A DNA stretch of 64,000 nt from Melioribacteraceae bacterium (GTDB taxonomy: Bacteria; Bacteroidota; Ignavibacteria; Ignavibacteriales; Melioribacteraceae). Positions 8,302 to 18,012 of the stretch are shown piece by piece (within the stretch, counting starts at the first letter, position 1; every line of letters starts with the position of its first letter). The stretch lies in NCBI GenBank assembly GCA_016927595.1, contig JAFGMI010000018.1:62001-126000 (forward strand), read 5' to 3'. The notes under the pieces are model-generated. The model had not been told where the DNA came from and made no database searches. It saw only the letters and a program-made list of their open reading frames with translations. Position numbers and translations under genes: made by a program.

Positions 8302-10719
8302 TTATTCCGTTCTTAACGATCTGGCAGGGTTCTGTGATGCAGCTTTAATTACCTGGGAGCTTACGGTCATTATTGCTACAATCAAAGAAATAAATCCCGA
8401 TGTGATAAAAATCCACCAGCCTAAATCTATTTTGTATGCAAAGCCTTCCAGCCAGCGACTCATTGCATAATATGCCATTGGCCATGCAATTATGTTAGCA
8501 ATTATAACCCATTTACTAAACTCTTTAACAAGTAAAAACAGAATCCCTCCTATACTTGCGCCCATAACCTTTCTGATTCCAATTTCCTTGGTTTTCTGCT
8601 CAGTAATAAATGCAGCCAGACCGAATAGACCGAGACAGGCTATAAGCACTGCAAGTATTGAAAATGCAGTAAACAATTCTCCGGTTTTACGTTCGGCTTC
8701 ATAAACTCTTGCGAATTCATCATCCATAAATGTGAATTCGAAGGCTTGATCAAACGCAAAATCCTTCCATGTTTTTTCAATACTATCCATGGTTGAACGT
8801 ATGTTCTGAGCTGAAATGCGTACAGCGGTCACCCTGCCGTTAAATCTGATAGGGAATATCGCCATGGGACGAATTTCTGAATGCAGTGATTCAAAGTTGA
8901 AATCTTTTACCACACCGATTATAGGCATAAACCGCGTTTCTTCGGGATTCCGTCCCCTGTCAATCAGCCGTTTACCGATCGGGTTTTCAAGTCCCAGAGC
9001 TTTAACTGCTTTTTCATTCAGAACAACACCTGCAGAATCTGAAGGAAACTCTTCCGAGAAAAACCTGCCCTCAGCCATTTCAAGCTGGTACGTGTCCGCC
9101 AGATCATAATCAGCAAACCACAGCCAGAAAAGATGGTTCTCATTACTACCCATCCCTTCAACCTGATAAACAGTATTTCCGAAACCTCCGCCTGGCACAG
9201 AGGAATGATTTGTTACACTCAAAATATTAGGATTATCGAGAAGGTTCTGTTTAAAAGCTTTAAGTCTGTCGGCTAGATCATCAGTTTTTTCAATGATAAC
9301 CAGTTGATCTTTGTTAAAGCCGAGTTTCCGATTCTGTATATAATCGAGCTGGTTATAAACAACAAATGTTCCGACAAATAGTACAACCGATATACCGAAC
9401 TGAAATACTACCAGTCCGCTCCTTAACCAGGATCTTTTGCCTTTCATACCCATATTGCCGCGAAGTACATTCACAGGCATAAACGAAGTTAGTACGAATG
9501 CCGGATAAAGACCTGCAAGCAGCCCCACTAAAGCCGCGAAAGCTACAATTGCCGGCAATGCGGTAAAATTATCAAAGAACGAAAGCTCCAGATTTTTGCC
9601 TGCTATATCGTTGAATGAAGGAAGGAGTAGTTTAATAAATACTATTGCAAGCACAACCGCTATAAGCGTAAGGATTACCGATTCAACCAAAAACTGAATG
9701 ATCAGTTTTGTTTTATCCGAACCGAGGGTTTTACGTATACCTACTTCCCTGGCTCTCGTGGTAGATCTTGCGGTGGAAAGATTCATGAAGTTAATTATTG
9801 CAATCAACAGTATTGCAAAAGCCACAAGTGAAAATATGTATACATACGAGGCATCACTGTTTGCTTCCACGTCGTATTCCAAATCAGAATAAAGATGTAT
9901 TGATGTAAGAGGTTGGATTTCAAACCTGTATGCAGCTCCCTGTTCTCTGAGCTTCTCAAATGATGTCCCGGTAAACTGTTCTATCTGAGGTGCGGCGTAT
10001 TTAATTACAAGGTTATCCAGCTTCTCTTTAAATTTTTCAAGAGATGTTCCTTGTTTAAGTACAGCGTAAGTGTAAAAATTGTTGCTTACCCAGAATTCGT
10101 TTCTGCTGTTGTCATAACGTGTAAGCGATTCAAGAAACTCTGGATGGAAGTGCGAATTCTCCGGAAAATCTTCTATAACAGCCGTAACAATAAAATCATT
10201 CCGGCGGTCGGAATTAATAACTTTCCCCAATGCCGGCTCATCACCAAAATATTTTTTTCTCATCGATTCGGTAAGAACAATTGCATCCGGTTTTGTTAAA
10301 GCGTTTTCCTTACTGCCCTCAAGAAACTTCACCGTAAATACATCAAAGAATGTCGAGTCTGCCCAGTACACTTTCTCTTCACTAAATGCCTTGTCTCCGT
10401 AACGGAACACGGGGAAACCGTAACTTCTGAATCTTGTAACTGCTTCAACTTCAGGAAATTCTCTCAACATGGTAAAAGCCAGAGGTGCCGGCGATACAGC
10501 CATCCTGAATTCGTTAGCTGCCAGCCTGCCTTCGGTGTGAACCCTGTAAATACGGTCAGCTTTTTCATGAAACCTGTCATAGCTGAGTTCATCCATTACA
10601 AACAGCAGGATTAATACGCACGAAGCAATACCAATAGCCAGACCCGTTATATTTATCAGTGAGAAATTTTTATATTTCAGAAGGTTACGAAATGCGATTT
10701 TAATGTAATTTTTGAGCAT
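8302..10719 (-). CDS. ABC transporter permease, MacB/FtsX type
   Basis: A protein of about 805 residues with the arrangement of bacterial MacB-like permeases found in multiples in Bacteroidota: N-terminal helix, large periplasmic domain, three helices, a second helix-plus-periplasmic-domain repeat, and a final three-helix FtsX domain with K-E-I-G-I-R-K-V-M-G-A-S. A matching V-G-I-R-K-T-L-G-S-D-K occurs in the first half. I start it at ATG 10719 because GAGGGAAG lies just upstream; a longer frame begins with TTG at 10743. No ATPase gene is beside it in the same direction, so its ATPase partner is elsewhere. Substrate unknown; such proteins export peptides or lipids or act as mechanotransmitters. 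Confidence 0.85.
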   Translation of the reverse strand: MLKNYIKIAFRNLLKYKNFSLINITGLAIGIASCVLILLFVMDELSYDRFHEKADRIYRVHTEGRLAANEFRMAVSPAPLAFTMLREFPEVEAVTRFRSYGFPVFRYGDKAFSEEKVYWADSTFFDVFTVKFLEGSKENALTKPDAIVLTESMRKKYFGDEPALGKVINSDRRNDFIVTAVIEDFPENSHFHPEFLESLTRYDNSRNEFWVSNNFYTYAVLKQGTSLEKFKEKLDNLVIKYAAPQIEQFTGTSFEKLREQGAAYRFEIQPLTSIHLYSDLEYDVEANSDASYVYIFSLVAFAILLIAIINFMNLSTARSTTRAREVGIRKTLGSDKTKLIIQFLVESVILTLIAVVLAIVFIKLLLPSFNDIAGKNLELSFFDNFTALPAIVAFAALVGLLAGLYPAFVLTSFMPVNVLRGNMGMKGKRSWLRSGLVVFQFGISVVLFVGTFVVYNQLDYIQNRKLGFNKDQLVIIEKTDDLADRLKAFKQNLLDNPNILSVTNHSSVPGGGFGNTVYQVEGMGSNENHLFWLWFADYDLADTYQLEMAEGRFFSEEFPSDSAGVVLNEKAVKALGLENPIGKRLIDRGRNPEETRFMPIIGVVKDFNFESLHSEIRPMAIFPIRFNGRVTAVRISAQNIRSTMDSIEKTWKDFAFDQAFEFTFMDDEFARVYEAERKTGELFTAFSILAVLIACLGLFGLAAFITEQKTKEIGIRKVMGASIGGILFLLVKEFSKWVIIANIIAWPMAYYAMSRWLEGFAYKIDLGWWIFITSGFISLIVAIMTVSSQVIKAASQNPARSLRTE

Positions 10720-10943
10720 TCTTCCCTCATTTTTTTTATTCAATAAGCCCCGTCACAGATAGAAATTAAGACGTTTTACTTTAAAATTAGTTGGCAGACA
10801 ATAAAGTTTTTAAGGATTGCGATGAATAATGGAATAATATTCCTCGAAGATTTGTTGTATTGTTGTAATAGATATTTTCAGAAAAATGATTACATTTTTT
10901 TCTCTTAGTCGTCTAAAGCCCAAACTAAAAAGGACAATTTTAA

Positions 10944-11864
10944 TTGAACGACAGAATAATTGAAGTACAGGGACTTACAAAACGATTCAAAGAATTAACA
11001 GCCGTTGATAACCTGGAGCTTAACGTATACCGCGGTGATGTATTCGGATTTTTAGGACCAAACGGAGCCGGGAAAAGCACAACAATAAGAATGCTGCTTT
11101 CGCTTATAAAACCATCCGGCGGTAATATCAGTATTTTCGGAATGCAGCTGCATAAACACCGTAATGAAATATTAAGAAGGATTGGTGCAATTGTCGAGAA
11201 ACCTGACTTTTATCTGTATCTGTCCGCTTATAAAAATCTTGAGATTCTCGGAAAAATAATCGGGACGGATGTATCAAACAAAAGGATTATGGAAATCCTT
11301 GAGATGGTGGGTTTGAGCAAAAGGTATAAAAGTAAAGTTAAAACATTCTCGCACGGTATGAAGCAGAGACTTGGTCTTGCTCAGGCACTGCTGCACGATC
11401 CCGAACTCATTATACTCGATGAACCGACGACCGGTCTTGATCCTCAGGGAATTAAGGAAATAAGAGATTTAATAATACATCTTAGTAAAGATCTGGGTAA
11501 AACAATTTTTCTCTCCTCGCACATACTTAAGGAAGTTGAAATTATAGCCTCCCGTATGATTATAATTAACAAAGGAAAGACAGTTGTTGAAGGCACAGTG
11601 TCCGAATTACTGGAGGCACAAAATCTGAAAGTAAATATCGAAGTCGATAATGCGGACAGTGCAAAACAGATTATGTTAAACACGAAATGGGAAAAATGTA
11701 TAAGCGCTTCAACCAATAATAATCTGGAAGTTGAAATAAACAAAGAAGAAATAGCTGAATTGAACAGGTATCTTGTAGAAAGAAACATTAATGTAAGCAG
11801 TATAATCCCGACAAGGTCGCTCGAAGACTATTTCCTGAAAATAACAGAGGAGAGCGAAAAATGA
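10944..11864 (+). CDS. ABC transporter ATP-binding protein, ABC-2 type
   Basis: A 306-residue ATPase. Walker A is G-P-N-G-A-G-K-S-T near residue 38, the signature is the variant S-H-G-M-K-Q-R, and Walker B is L-I-I-L-D-E-P-T-T-G-L-D. The C-terminal extension is typical of BcrA/CcmA-like exporters. It starts with TTG at 10944, preceded by AAAAGGACA. An ATGA overlap with the next gene ties it to its membrane partner. The two genes plus the LolA-like gene form a plus-strand operon divergent from the FtsX-like gene. Cargo cannot be inferred. Confidence 0.88.
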   Translation: MNDRIIEVQGLTKRFKELTAVDNLELNVYRGDVFGFLGPNGAGKSTTIRMLLSLIKPSGGNISIFGMQLHKHRNEILRRIGAIVEKPDFYLYLSAYKNLEILGKIIGTDVSNKRIMEILEMVGLSKRYKSKVKTFSHGMKQRLGLAQALLHDPELIILDEPTTGLDPQGIKEIRDLIIHLSKDLGKTIFLSSHILKEVEIIASRMIIINKGKTVVEGTVSELLEAQNLKVNIEVDNADSAKQIMLNTKWEKCISASTNNNLEVEINKEEIAELNRYLVERNINVSSIIPTRSLEDYFLKITEESEK

Positions 11865-12697
11865 TTACTATGGTTGGAATTGAAATGTCGAAGTTGTTCA
11901 GGAAATGGCGCACATATATTGGATTTATTGCAATAGGAGTTCTGGTCCCTATCGTTCAAATTGCTTTATATCTGACGGGCGACAGATATTTGAACTTCGC
12001 TACACAAAATATCAGACAGTCCTTTGAATTTGTCGGCGATTTAATGAACGGCTATCTGATCGCGTACTTCGTTTTGCAGGCACTTTACATTCATATTCCG
12101 TTCCTGATAGTTCTTGTCGGCGGCGACTTACTTGCGGGCGAAGCAACCGGCGGAACTTACAGAATGCTTCTTACAAGACCGGTATCGAGATTTAAGATTA
12201 TTACGTCAAAATTCATCGCGGGATTTATTTACACTAATCTGCTCCTGGCTTTTTTAATGCTGATCAGTTTGTTTGTTAGCGTGCTTCTGTTTGGAACCGG
12301 CGAGCTGATAGTTTTAAGAAGCAAAGTATTTATTTTTGCATCAGACGATGTGCTATGGCGGTTTTTCGCAGCTTACGGATTCGCCGTTTTGTCTCTGACC
12401 GTAGTACTCAGCATGTCGTATTTGTTTTCATCGCTTGTAGAAAATGCAATAGGTCCAATTGTGGCAAGTATGGCTGTTATAATTGTATTCTTTATACTTG
12501 CGGCTATTAATGTCGACATACTGATTTCGATAAGACCGTATCTCTTTGTAACTCACATGGCAAAATGGTCTTTCTTCTTTACAGACCCGGTTGAGTATAA
12601 CGAGGTCATAAATTCATCACTGGTGTTACTTGCTCACGTAATAGTATTATTTTTTATTACACTTTTTATTTTTAAGCGAAAGGATATTCTATCATAG
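11861..12697 (+). CDS. ABC-2 type transporter permease
   Basis: A 278-residue membrane protein with six predicted helices, the hallmark of ABC-2 permeases. After the first helix comes a long loop, then G-D-L-L-A-G-E-A-T-G-G-T-Y-R-M-L-L-T-R-P, the conserved coupling region of this family. It overlaps the ATPase gene by four bases, so the two subunits are made together. An 8-bp gap follows before the LolA-like gene, which has its own AGGGAA ribosome site. Confidence 0.88.
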   Translation: MITMVGIEMSKLFRKWRTYIGFIAIGVLVPIVQIALYLTGDRYLNFATQNIRQSFEFVGDLMNGYLIAYFVLQALYIHIPFLIVLVGGDLLAGEATGGTYRMLLTRPVSRFKIITSKFIAGFIYTNLLLAFLMLISLFVSVLLFGTGELIVLRSKVFIFASDDVLWRFFAAYGFAVLSLTVVLSMSYLFSSLVENAIGPIVASMAVIIVFFILAAINVDILISIRPYLFVTHMAKWSFFFTDPVEYNEVINSSLVLLAHVIVLFFITLFIFKRKDILS

Positions 12698-12705
12698 GGA
12701 ACGAA

Positions 12706-13407
12706 ATGAACAAAAAGCTAGTTTTATTGATCACATTATTTCTTGCTGTTGAAGCAGCGGGACAGAATAAGGATCCATACAAACTTCTCGACGGTGTCAA
12801 AAATAAATTCAATACGATCGAGGATTATATAGTGGATGCCAGTATAAAAGTCGATGTAAATTTTCTGCGCGTGCCCGAAGCTAAGGCTAAGATATACTTT
12901 AAGCAGCCCGACCATGTTAAAATGGAAAGCGAAGGTTTCGCAATGCTTCCCAGGCAGGGATTAAATTATTCGCCGGCTAAACTTTTAGAAAGCGATTTCT
13001 CCGCCATTTATGTTAAATCAGATACACTCGATAATCATATAACCGATATTGTGAAAGTTATTCCCAATAACGACAGCAGCGATGTAATTCTTTCAACTTT
13101 ATGGATTGACCATGAACTTGATATTGTCCGGAAAATAGAATCGACAACTAAAAAATCAGGCACTGTTGAAATACATCTGTATTACGATGATGAATTCAGT
13201 TTTGCGCTCCCTGTAAAAGTTAAATTTTCATTTAATGTAACAAATATGGAGTTGCCTGCCGCTATTACAGGCGACTTTGAGGGCGAGCAGAGAACGCAGA
13301 ACAAAAGTAAATCGCCTATGAGCGGAACAGTTACAGTAGATTATAGTAACTATCAGGTAAATAAAGGACTGGATGATTCAATATTTTTAAAAAACGAAAC
13401 CCGGTAA
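12706..13407 (+). CDS. periplasmic outer-membrane lipoprotein-sorting (LolA-like) protein
   Basis: A 233-residue exported protein with a cleavable signal of about 19 residues ending A-A-G-Q. The body resembles the LolA/LolB half-barrel fold, beginning with L-L-D-G-V-K-N-K-F-N-T-I-E-D-Y and beta-rich segments such as V-K-M-E-S-E-G-F. It is not a classical LolA in length or in its C terminus. It is last in the ABC-2 operon, suggesting that the exporter hands a hydrophobic cargo or lipoprotein to it. The stop codon lies inside an inverted repeat that probably ends transcription. Confidence 0.65.
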   Translation: MNKKLVLLITLFLAVEAAGQNKDPYKLLDGVKNKFNTIEDYIVDASIKVDVNFLRVPEAKAKIYFKQPDHVKMESEGFAMLPRQGLNYSPAKLLESDFSAIYVKSDTLDNHITDIVKVIPNNDSSDVILSTLWIDHELDIVRKIESTTKKSGTVEIHLYYDDEFSFALPVKVKFSFNVTNMELPAAITGDFEGEQRTQNKSKSPMSGTVTVDYSNYQVNKGLDDSIFLKNETR

Positions 13408-13422
13408 TGGTATTATTACCGG
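13401..13422. terminator. inverted repeat between convergent genes
   Basis: CCGGTAAT at 13401-13408 and ATTACCGG at 13415-13422 form an 8-bp stem with a six-base loop. It sits between the convergent LolA-like and repeat-protein genes and could serve both directions, although the T-tracts on either side are poor. Confidence 0.5.
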
Positions 13423-13428
13423 ATTCAT

Positions 13429-14643
13429 TTAAAAGTGTGCGTTAATAAACGGCAGGTATTTTGTAAATCCTTCATTATTCTCTGCTATGTTCAGAACTCC
13501 GATTTGAACTCCCTCGAGTTCTTCGGCAAAGTTAACAATTCCTATCGTCAAACCTGTCTGTCTTCCGTATATTTCATTGAAAACCGATATTCCCAGACCT
13601 TCCAGTGTTTCAGCCTCTATCCATCCGACAGCCGTATTTATTCCTGTCAAATAATCTGCTTCAATTTTATAACCTGCAATATTTATTCCGGTAATATTGT
13701 TTTCGCTCATTAACTTTCCCAGAGTTATACTTAAACCGTATATACCGTATTCTCTTGATACGATACCCAAGCCACCGATATTAATACCTGTTATTTCACT
13801 GCCGCTGACACTTGCTATACCTGCGATGTTAATTCCGTACATACTTCCTTCAGATACGTTGGCTAAACCGCTGATGTTTAATCCCAGCATATCGCCCTGT
13901 GTTACATTTGCTAATGAGGACAGGTTAATTCCCCATAGCCCGCCTTCTGAAACGTTAGCGAGTCCGCCACAGTTTATGCCAAGTATTTTGCTCTGTGATA
14001 CATTGGAAAATCCGCCTATATTTACCCCGCCAAGATTCCCTCTGGAAACAATTGCCAAACCGCCAATATTAATTCCGGTAATATCTTCTTCGGCGACAAC
14101 AGCCAGACCACCGAAATTAATCCCCGTTATCTGTCCGCCTGCAACTAATGCTAATCCACCCTGGTTTATACCAGACATATCACCTTCAGTAACAACGGCA
14201 AGACCGCCTAAATTATATCCCGCCGCATTATTCCTGGCAATTACCGCTCCCAATCCGAGATTGATTCCATTCAGGTTACCGCCTGCCGGAATTACTCCCA
14301 GAGAAAGCCCATTAATTGTTCCGCCTCCGAAACGTTTTCTTGGTTGCCAGAAGGTAAGATTAATGCCATTAACATTAATCGCTCCGCAGTCTCTTGCATT
14401 TACTCTTAAACCAGTTACCTCACGGGAGTTGCCGAAACTTATTCCAATATTATTAACCATCAAATCGAAGCTTTCATAATCACAAAGATCATCATCGTAA
14501 TCAGTAGTATCGTCAAAATCGGGCACGGTAATATTAATACCTTTCGGGAAAAGCCGCTTGGTTGTTTTTGTCGAGTCTTCCTGTGCAAGTAGAGAGATAC
14601 TGAATAAGCAAATCACAAAAAAAATAAAGAGAGATTTGTTCAT
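13429..14643 (-). CDS. secreted surface protein with nine exact 16-residue repeats
   Basis: A 404-residue protein with a signal peptide of about 20 residues ending L-L-A-Q. Residues 146-289 consist of nine consecutive 16-residue units of the form GGLAxVxxxxxxGINI, without any gap between units. Flanking sequence is a looser version of the same pattern, and the chain ends in F-I-N-A-H-F, suggesting outer-membrane insertion or attachment. Similar glycine-asparagine repeat surface proteins (LA_2272-like family, as I recall) occur in Leptospira and Bacteroidota. The regular period suggests a beta-solenoid. It is a single gene, convergent with the ABC-2 operon. Function unknown. Confidence 0.75.
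   Translation of the reverse strand: MNKSLFIFFVICLFSISLLAQEDSTKTTKRLFPKGINITVPDFDDTTDYDDDLCDYESFDLMVNNIGISFGNSREVTGLRVNARDCGAINVNGINLTFWQPRKRFGGGTINGLSLGVIPAGGNLNGINLGLGAVIARNNAAGYNLGGLAVVTEGDMSGINQGGLALVAGGQITGINFGGLAVVAEEDITGINIGGLAIVSRGNLGGVNIGGFSNVSQSKILGINCGGLANVSEGGLWGINLSSLANVTQGDMLGLNISGLANVSEGSMYGINIAGIASVSGSEITGINIGGLGIVSREYGIYGLSITLGKLMSENNITGINIAGYKIEADYLTGINTAVGWIEAETLEGLGISVFNEIYGRQTGLTIGIVNFAEELEGVQIGVLNIAENNEGFTKYLPFINAHF
13777..14208 (-). repeat. nine tandem 48-bp coding repeats
   Basis: This stretch encodes nine head-to-tail 16-residue units of the surface protein. The DNA copies have diverged at many positions while glycine, leucine/isoleucine and asparagine positions are kept, so the array is old and under protein-level selection rather than a recent slippage product. 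Confidence 0.8.
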
Positions 14644-14755
14644 CGATTCTCCGAATTTTTAGTATTAGACTGTTTTAATCTATGAATAGTTACATTTCAT
14701 GTCGATTTTTTTACGCGGAAAGAAATTTATGGTGTTCGGAAAAGAGTGAAATGTT

Positions 14756-15145
14756 TTACTTATCCGGCTCTTCCTGGGTTATTCTGAGATTAGTCTGGTT
14801 AATTACTGTTCCGAGAACGCCGAGGTCAAATTCTCTGAAAAGGAAGAGGTCGACAGTTTTTAGTGCCATCTGACTCCAGTATTTTCTGTTGCTCTCCGAA
14901 GTAAGCACTATCGATTTTAGATTTGGATTGTTTTGTTTAAGCTTTTTTAAGAGTCCAATTTCTTTAACGGGATCTCCGTTAATATCGAATATAAAAATAT
15001 CGAATATTTCGCGGCTCAGTTTATTGTCGAACGCAATTTGTTTGAACTTATTCGCAATATGAACGTAATCAATCCGAGGTTTGTAGGTAGAAAGGAAATT
15101 CTGCCAGTCTACATGGTTTTCTTTTATGAGGATGTTCATATTCAC
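14756..15145 (-). CDS. degenerate response-regulator receiver-like protein
   Basis: A 129-residue soluble protein. Its middle reads like a CheY-type receiver: F-D-I-F-I-F-D-I-N-G-D with an aspartate at the phosphoacceptor-like position, then L-L-K-K-L-K-Q-N-N-P-N-L-K-S-I-V-L-T-S with the beta-4 threonine/serine, and a final L-F-L-F-R-E-F where the usual conserved lysine is missing. It has no output domain. I infer a pseudo-receiver or partner-binding protein. It is a lone gene between the repeat protein and a divergently placed glycosyltransferase. Confidence 0.5.
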   Translation of the reverse strand: MNMNILIKENHVDWQNFLSTYKPRIDYVHIANKFKQIAFDNKLSREIFDIFIFDINGDPVKEIGLLKKLKQNNPNLKSIVLTSESNRKYWSQMALKTVDLFLFREFDLGVLGTVINQTNLRITQEEPDK

Positions 15146-15351
15146 AGTTATTCTTAAATGTTTTCAGATTATTATCGTAAAACAATAGTATTTTTTCAGT
15201 CAGCAAATTTGATTGTGGAAAATTAAACACTCATACTACTATTAATTATGACTATAATCACAAAACCAATTGATAACTACGAGCATACTAAAAAGTAAAG
15301 ATTTGAATTAAAAACAAGTATAATTTAAATTGTGATCCACGATAACAAAAA

Positions 15352-16872
15352 ATGTTGGTCCTGTTGCACGATACAACCGTTTTCAGCCATATAATCAATG
15401 ATGAGAGTGTAATTAAAATTTTACTTCTTATTGCATTCATTAAATTACTTTTTATTGCAGCAATCCCGATAACTCCGCAGGAAGCATATTACTGGTACTA
15501 TTCGACACATCCCGATCTGTCTTATTTCGACCACCCGCCTCTGACTGCTTACTCAATACTGATAGGAACCAATATATTCGGAGATAATTCGCTCGGAGTA
15601 AAGTTTATGGCTGTAATATGGTGGCTTTTAACAAATATTCTTCTATTTAAAACTATTAAGAAACACCTTGAATATTACAACATCCCGCAGGAAACAGGCA
15701 GCATTCCTGCTATAGGATTAATCCTGTATAATATAACAGTATTCGGAAATCTTTATTCGATAACCATGGTACCCGATACTCCTCTGATTTTTTTCTGGTT
15801 ACTAACTTTTTACAGCGTGCAGGAAGCTGTCAGAAATAACAGGAAATTTTGGTGGCTTGTGGCAGGAATAGCGCTGGGTTTTGCTTTACTGAGTAAGTAT
15901 TCAGCAATAATTATAACCGGATCGGTATTATTGTTTTTAGTTTTCGATAAAGAATCAAGGAAGCATTTATTATCTCCCTATCCTTATCTGGCGTTGTTGT
16001 TAGCCTTACTGATATTTTCACCTGTAATCATCTGGAATCATTTAAACGACTGGGCATCGTTCAGATTTCAATTTACCGAGCGGGCACAGAAAGCAAAACC
16101 GCTTCAGGTCAAATATTTTCTTCAACTGGTTATCAGTCAGTTTTTTTTACTTACGCCATTAGTATTGACTCTACTTATTACCACAACAGCTTCCTGGATA
16201 AAGAACTTCAGATCCGAGAAAAGCCATAATCTTGTTTTCTACATATCCCTGCCTGTAATAATTATTTTTACGGCGGTTAGTTTCAAAAGCCTCGTTAAAA
16301 TGAATTGGCTTCTGCCTGGATATGTTGTTTTGATAATTGCTGTGTCGGCAATGAAATATTATTTATTTCTGAGGAAAAGCAGGATATTCAAAGCAGGAAT
16401 TGTTATCTCCATAATTATTGTTGCATTGGGTTATTTAATTATGATAGTGCCGAACGTACCTTTAGGCGAAGGTAATACATGGAGCGGCTGGCGAAGCGCT
16501 GCGCTGAGTGTGGGCAAATATCAGGAGGAGTTTGGTGGAAAAGATAGTTGTTTTATTTTCGGAAATTCTTACAAGAGCGCTTCTTTATTAAAGTTTTACT
16601 TAAATAATAGCCAGGATACTTACGCAGAAAATATAATCGGCAATCGGGCTCTGCAATTCGACTATTGGGGCAGTACTGATAGTCTCGTCGGCAAGAATGC
16701 AATATACGTTTTTGACGACAGGAAGGAATACAAAAATAATCTTGATGAAGTTAAAAGGTTTTTCGTTTCGATCGAAAAGATTGATGAAATCGAAATAAAA
16801 TTCTTAGATAAAATCAGAACCAGAAAAATAACAATATACAAGTGCAGTGATTACCTTGGAAAACCTATTTAA
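15352..16872 (+). CDS. GT39/ArnT-like dolichyl-phosphate-mannose-type glycosyltransferase
   Basis: A 506-residue polytopic membrane enzyme with about twelve helices. The first periplasmic loop has the PMT-family motif P-Q-E-A-Y-Y-W-Y-Y-S then S-Y-F-D-H-P-P, containing the catalytic acidic residue and D-H-P-P. Such enzymes transfer a sugar or aminosugar from a polyprenyl-phosphate carrier to lipid A, glycans or proteins. The next gene encodes a GtrA protein, thought to flip polyprenyl-phosphate sugars, and overlaps it by 26 bp. Together they form a small outer-envelope glycosylation unit. Acceptor unknown. Confidence 0.85.
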   Translation: MLVLLHDTTVFSHIINDESVIKILLLIAFIKLLFIAAIPITPQEAYYWYYSTHPDLSYFDHPPLTAYSILIGTNIFGDNSLGVKFMAVIWWLLTNILLFKTIKKHLEYYNIPQETGSIPAIGLILYNITVFGNLYSITMVPDTPLIFFWLLTFYSVQEAVRNNRKFWWLVAGIALGFALLSKYSAIIITGSVLLFLVFDKESRKHLLSPYPYLALLLALLIFSPVIIWNHLNDWASFRFQFTERAQKAKPLQVKYFLQLVISQFFLLTPLVLTLLITTTASWIKNFRSEKSHNLVFYISLPVIIIFTAVSFKSLVKMNWLLPGYVVLIIAVSAMKYYLFLRKSRIFKAGIVISIIIVALGYLIMIVPNVPLGEGNTWSGWRSAALSVGKYQEEFGGKDSCFIFGNSYKSASLLKFYLNNSQDTYAENIIGNRALQFDYWGSTDSLVGKNAIYVFDDRKEYKNNLDEVKRFFVSIEKIDEIEIKFLDKIRTRKITIYKCSDYLGKPI

Positions 16873-17275
16873 AAAAGAACATATAATAAGGTTCATTAAG
16901 TTTGGTGTTGTCGGAATAACGGGAATTGGTGTAAACTCACTGGTTTTGTGGTTATTTCATGAAGTGCTGAATGTCCCATTAGCTCTCGCTTCAGTACTAG
17001 CAGTATCGGTAGCAATGTATAACAATTTCACGTTTAACGATTTGTGGACGTGGAAATCCAACAAATCCAGACGCAAGCACAATTATTTTCAACGATTATT
17101 GCGTTATGTGGTTTCAGCTTCGTTAGGTGCGGGAATAAATTACATAATTCTGATTCTTCTTGCTGAGTTTACAGGAATGCACTATTTAATTGCAAATTTA
17201 ATAGGTATTGCTGCCGGAACAGCATCTAACTTTTTGCTCGGTGAATACTGGGTGTTTAAGTCCGGTGATACCTGA
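16847..17275 (+). CDS. GtrA-family membrane protein
   Basis: A 142-residue protein with four transmembrane helices and the GtrA features F-I-K-F-G-V-V-G-I-T-G, F-T-F-N-D-L-W-T-W and a C-terminal F-L-L-G-E-Y-W-V-F. The family is believed to move undecaprenyl-phosphate-linked sugars across the inner membrane. I take GTG 16847 as start, inside the end of the upstream gene; TTG at 16856 is an alternative. It is coupled to the GT39 gene, whose donor lipid it probably supplies. Confidence 0.85.
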   Translation: MITLENLFKKEHIIRFIKFGVVGITGIGVNSLVLWLFHEVLNVPLALASVLAVSVAMYNNFTFNDLWTWKSNKSRRKHNYFQRLLRYVVSASLGAGINYIILILLAEFTGMHYLIANLIGIAAGTASNFLLGEYWVFKSGDT

Positions 17276-17295
17276 TCAAGAACACGTAAAATCAA

Positions 17296-18012
17296 TTACG
17301 CCGCAAGTTTCTGCATCAATTTCCTTTTCGCTACCGGCAATACAGTTTCCGTGAAGGGAAACTCAATTTCAGATTCGAATTTATACAATGCCGGATTCGG
17401 CAGATCCGGGTACCTGTTTATAAGCATTAGTTTTAATTCATCAAGTGAAAGCCGCCCTACATTTTCGGAGATACGGCTTTCAATTAAATTTGATTTTAAT
17501 GTTCTTAAATGCTCATCATCAGCTGATATCAGGTACATTTCATACCGGAACACCTCAACACAATTATTGTCGCTGTTATCAATAACAAAATATCCTTCGT
17601 TCTTATACAACGGGATAATGCCTACTTCTTTTAGATGTATGTTTTCATCAACAAAATCAAAAATCGCTTTGCCTTCGTCGAGTATTTCCTTCAGTTTCGG
17701 CAAAGCCCATTCGATAAATTCAAATACCCTGTTTGAGTCTTTGTCGTCAAGTTTTTCAGACTCATAGATCAGTTCCTTCTTTTTCAGATCTATTCCTTTT
17801 ATCATTCTGCGGGCAAAGTTATCAATTTCTGACTTTTGTTTTTTCAACTGATTTACGTTTTTAAATACCTGAACCAATTCGCCGAAAGAAGGATACAATT
17901 TGTTTCTATGAAGCAGATCGGAGTAATACTGTATTGCAGCAAGCAATTTATACTGACTCAGCTCAATATCCTGAGCAGCTCCAATAAAGGTGTCGAAAGA
18001 AAGTTTTATCAT
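17296..18012 (-). CDS. conserved hypothetical soluble protein
   Basis: I do not recognise this 238-residue protein. It has no signal peptide or membrane segment. The N-terminal half (about residues 1-110) is helical and lysine/glutamate rich with possible coiled coil around L-K-K-Q-K-S-E-I-D. The C-terminal half is mixed alpha/beta. It is a single minus-strand gene, convergent with gtrA. Codon use and base composition match the neighbours. Confidence 0.65.
   Translation of the reverse strand: MIKLSFDTFIGAAQDIELSQYKLLAAIQYYSDLLHRNKLYPSFGELVQVFKNVNQLKKQKSEIDNFARRMIKGIDLKKKELIYESEKLDDKDSNRVFEFIEWALPKLKEILDEGKAIFDFVDENIHLKEVGIIPLYKNEGYFVIDNSDNNCVEVFRYEMYLISADDEHLRTLKSNLIESRISENVGRLSLDELKLMLINRYPDLPNPALYKFESEIEFPFTETVLPVAKRKLMQKLAA

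Noticed and set aside
13697-14479. Long proline-rich plus-strand frame opposite the repeat protein
   Set aside because: It is the antisense shadow of the 48-bp repeats; the minus-strand protein has a signal peptide and family-like repeats.
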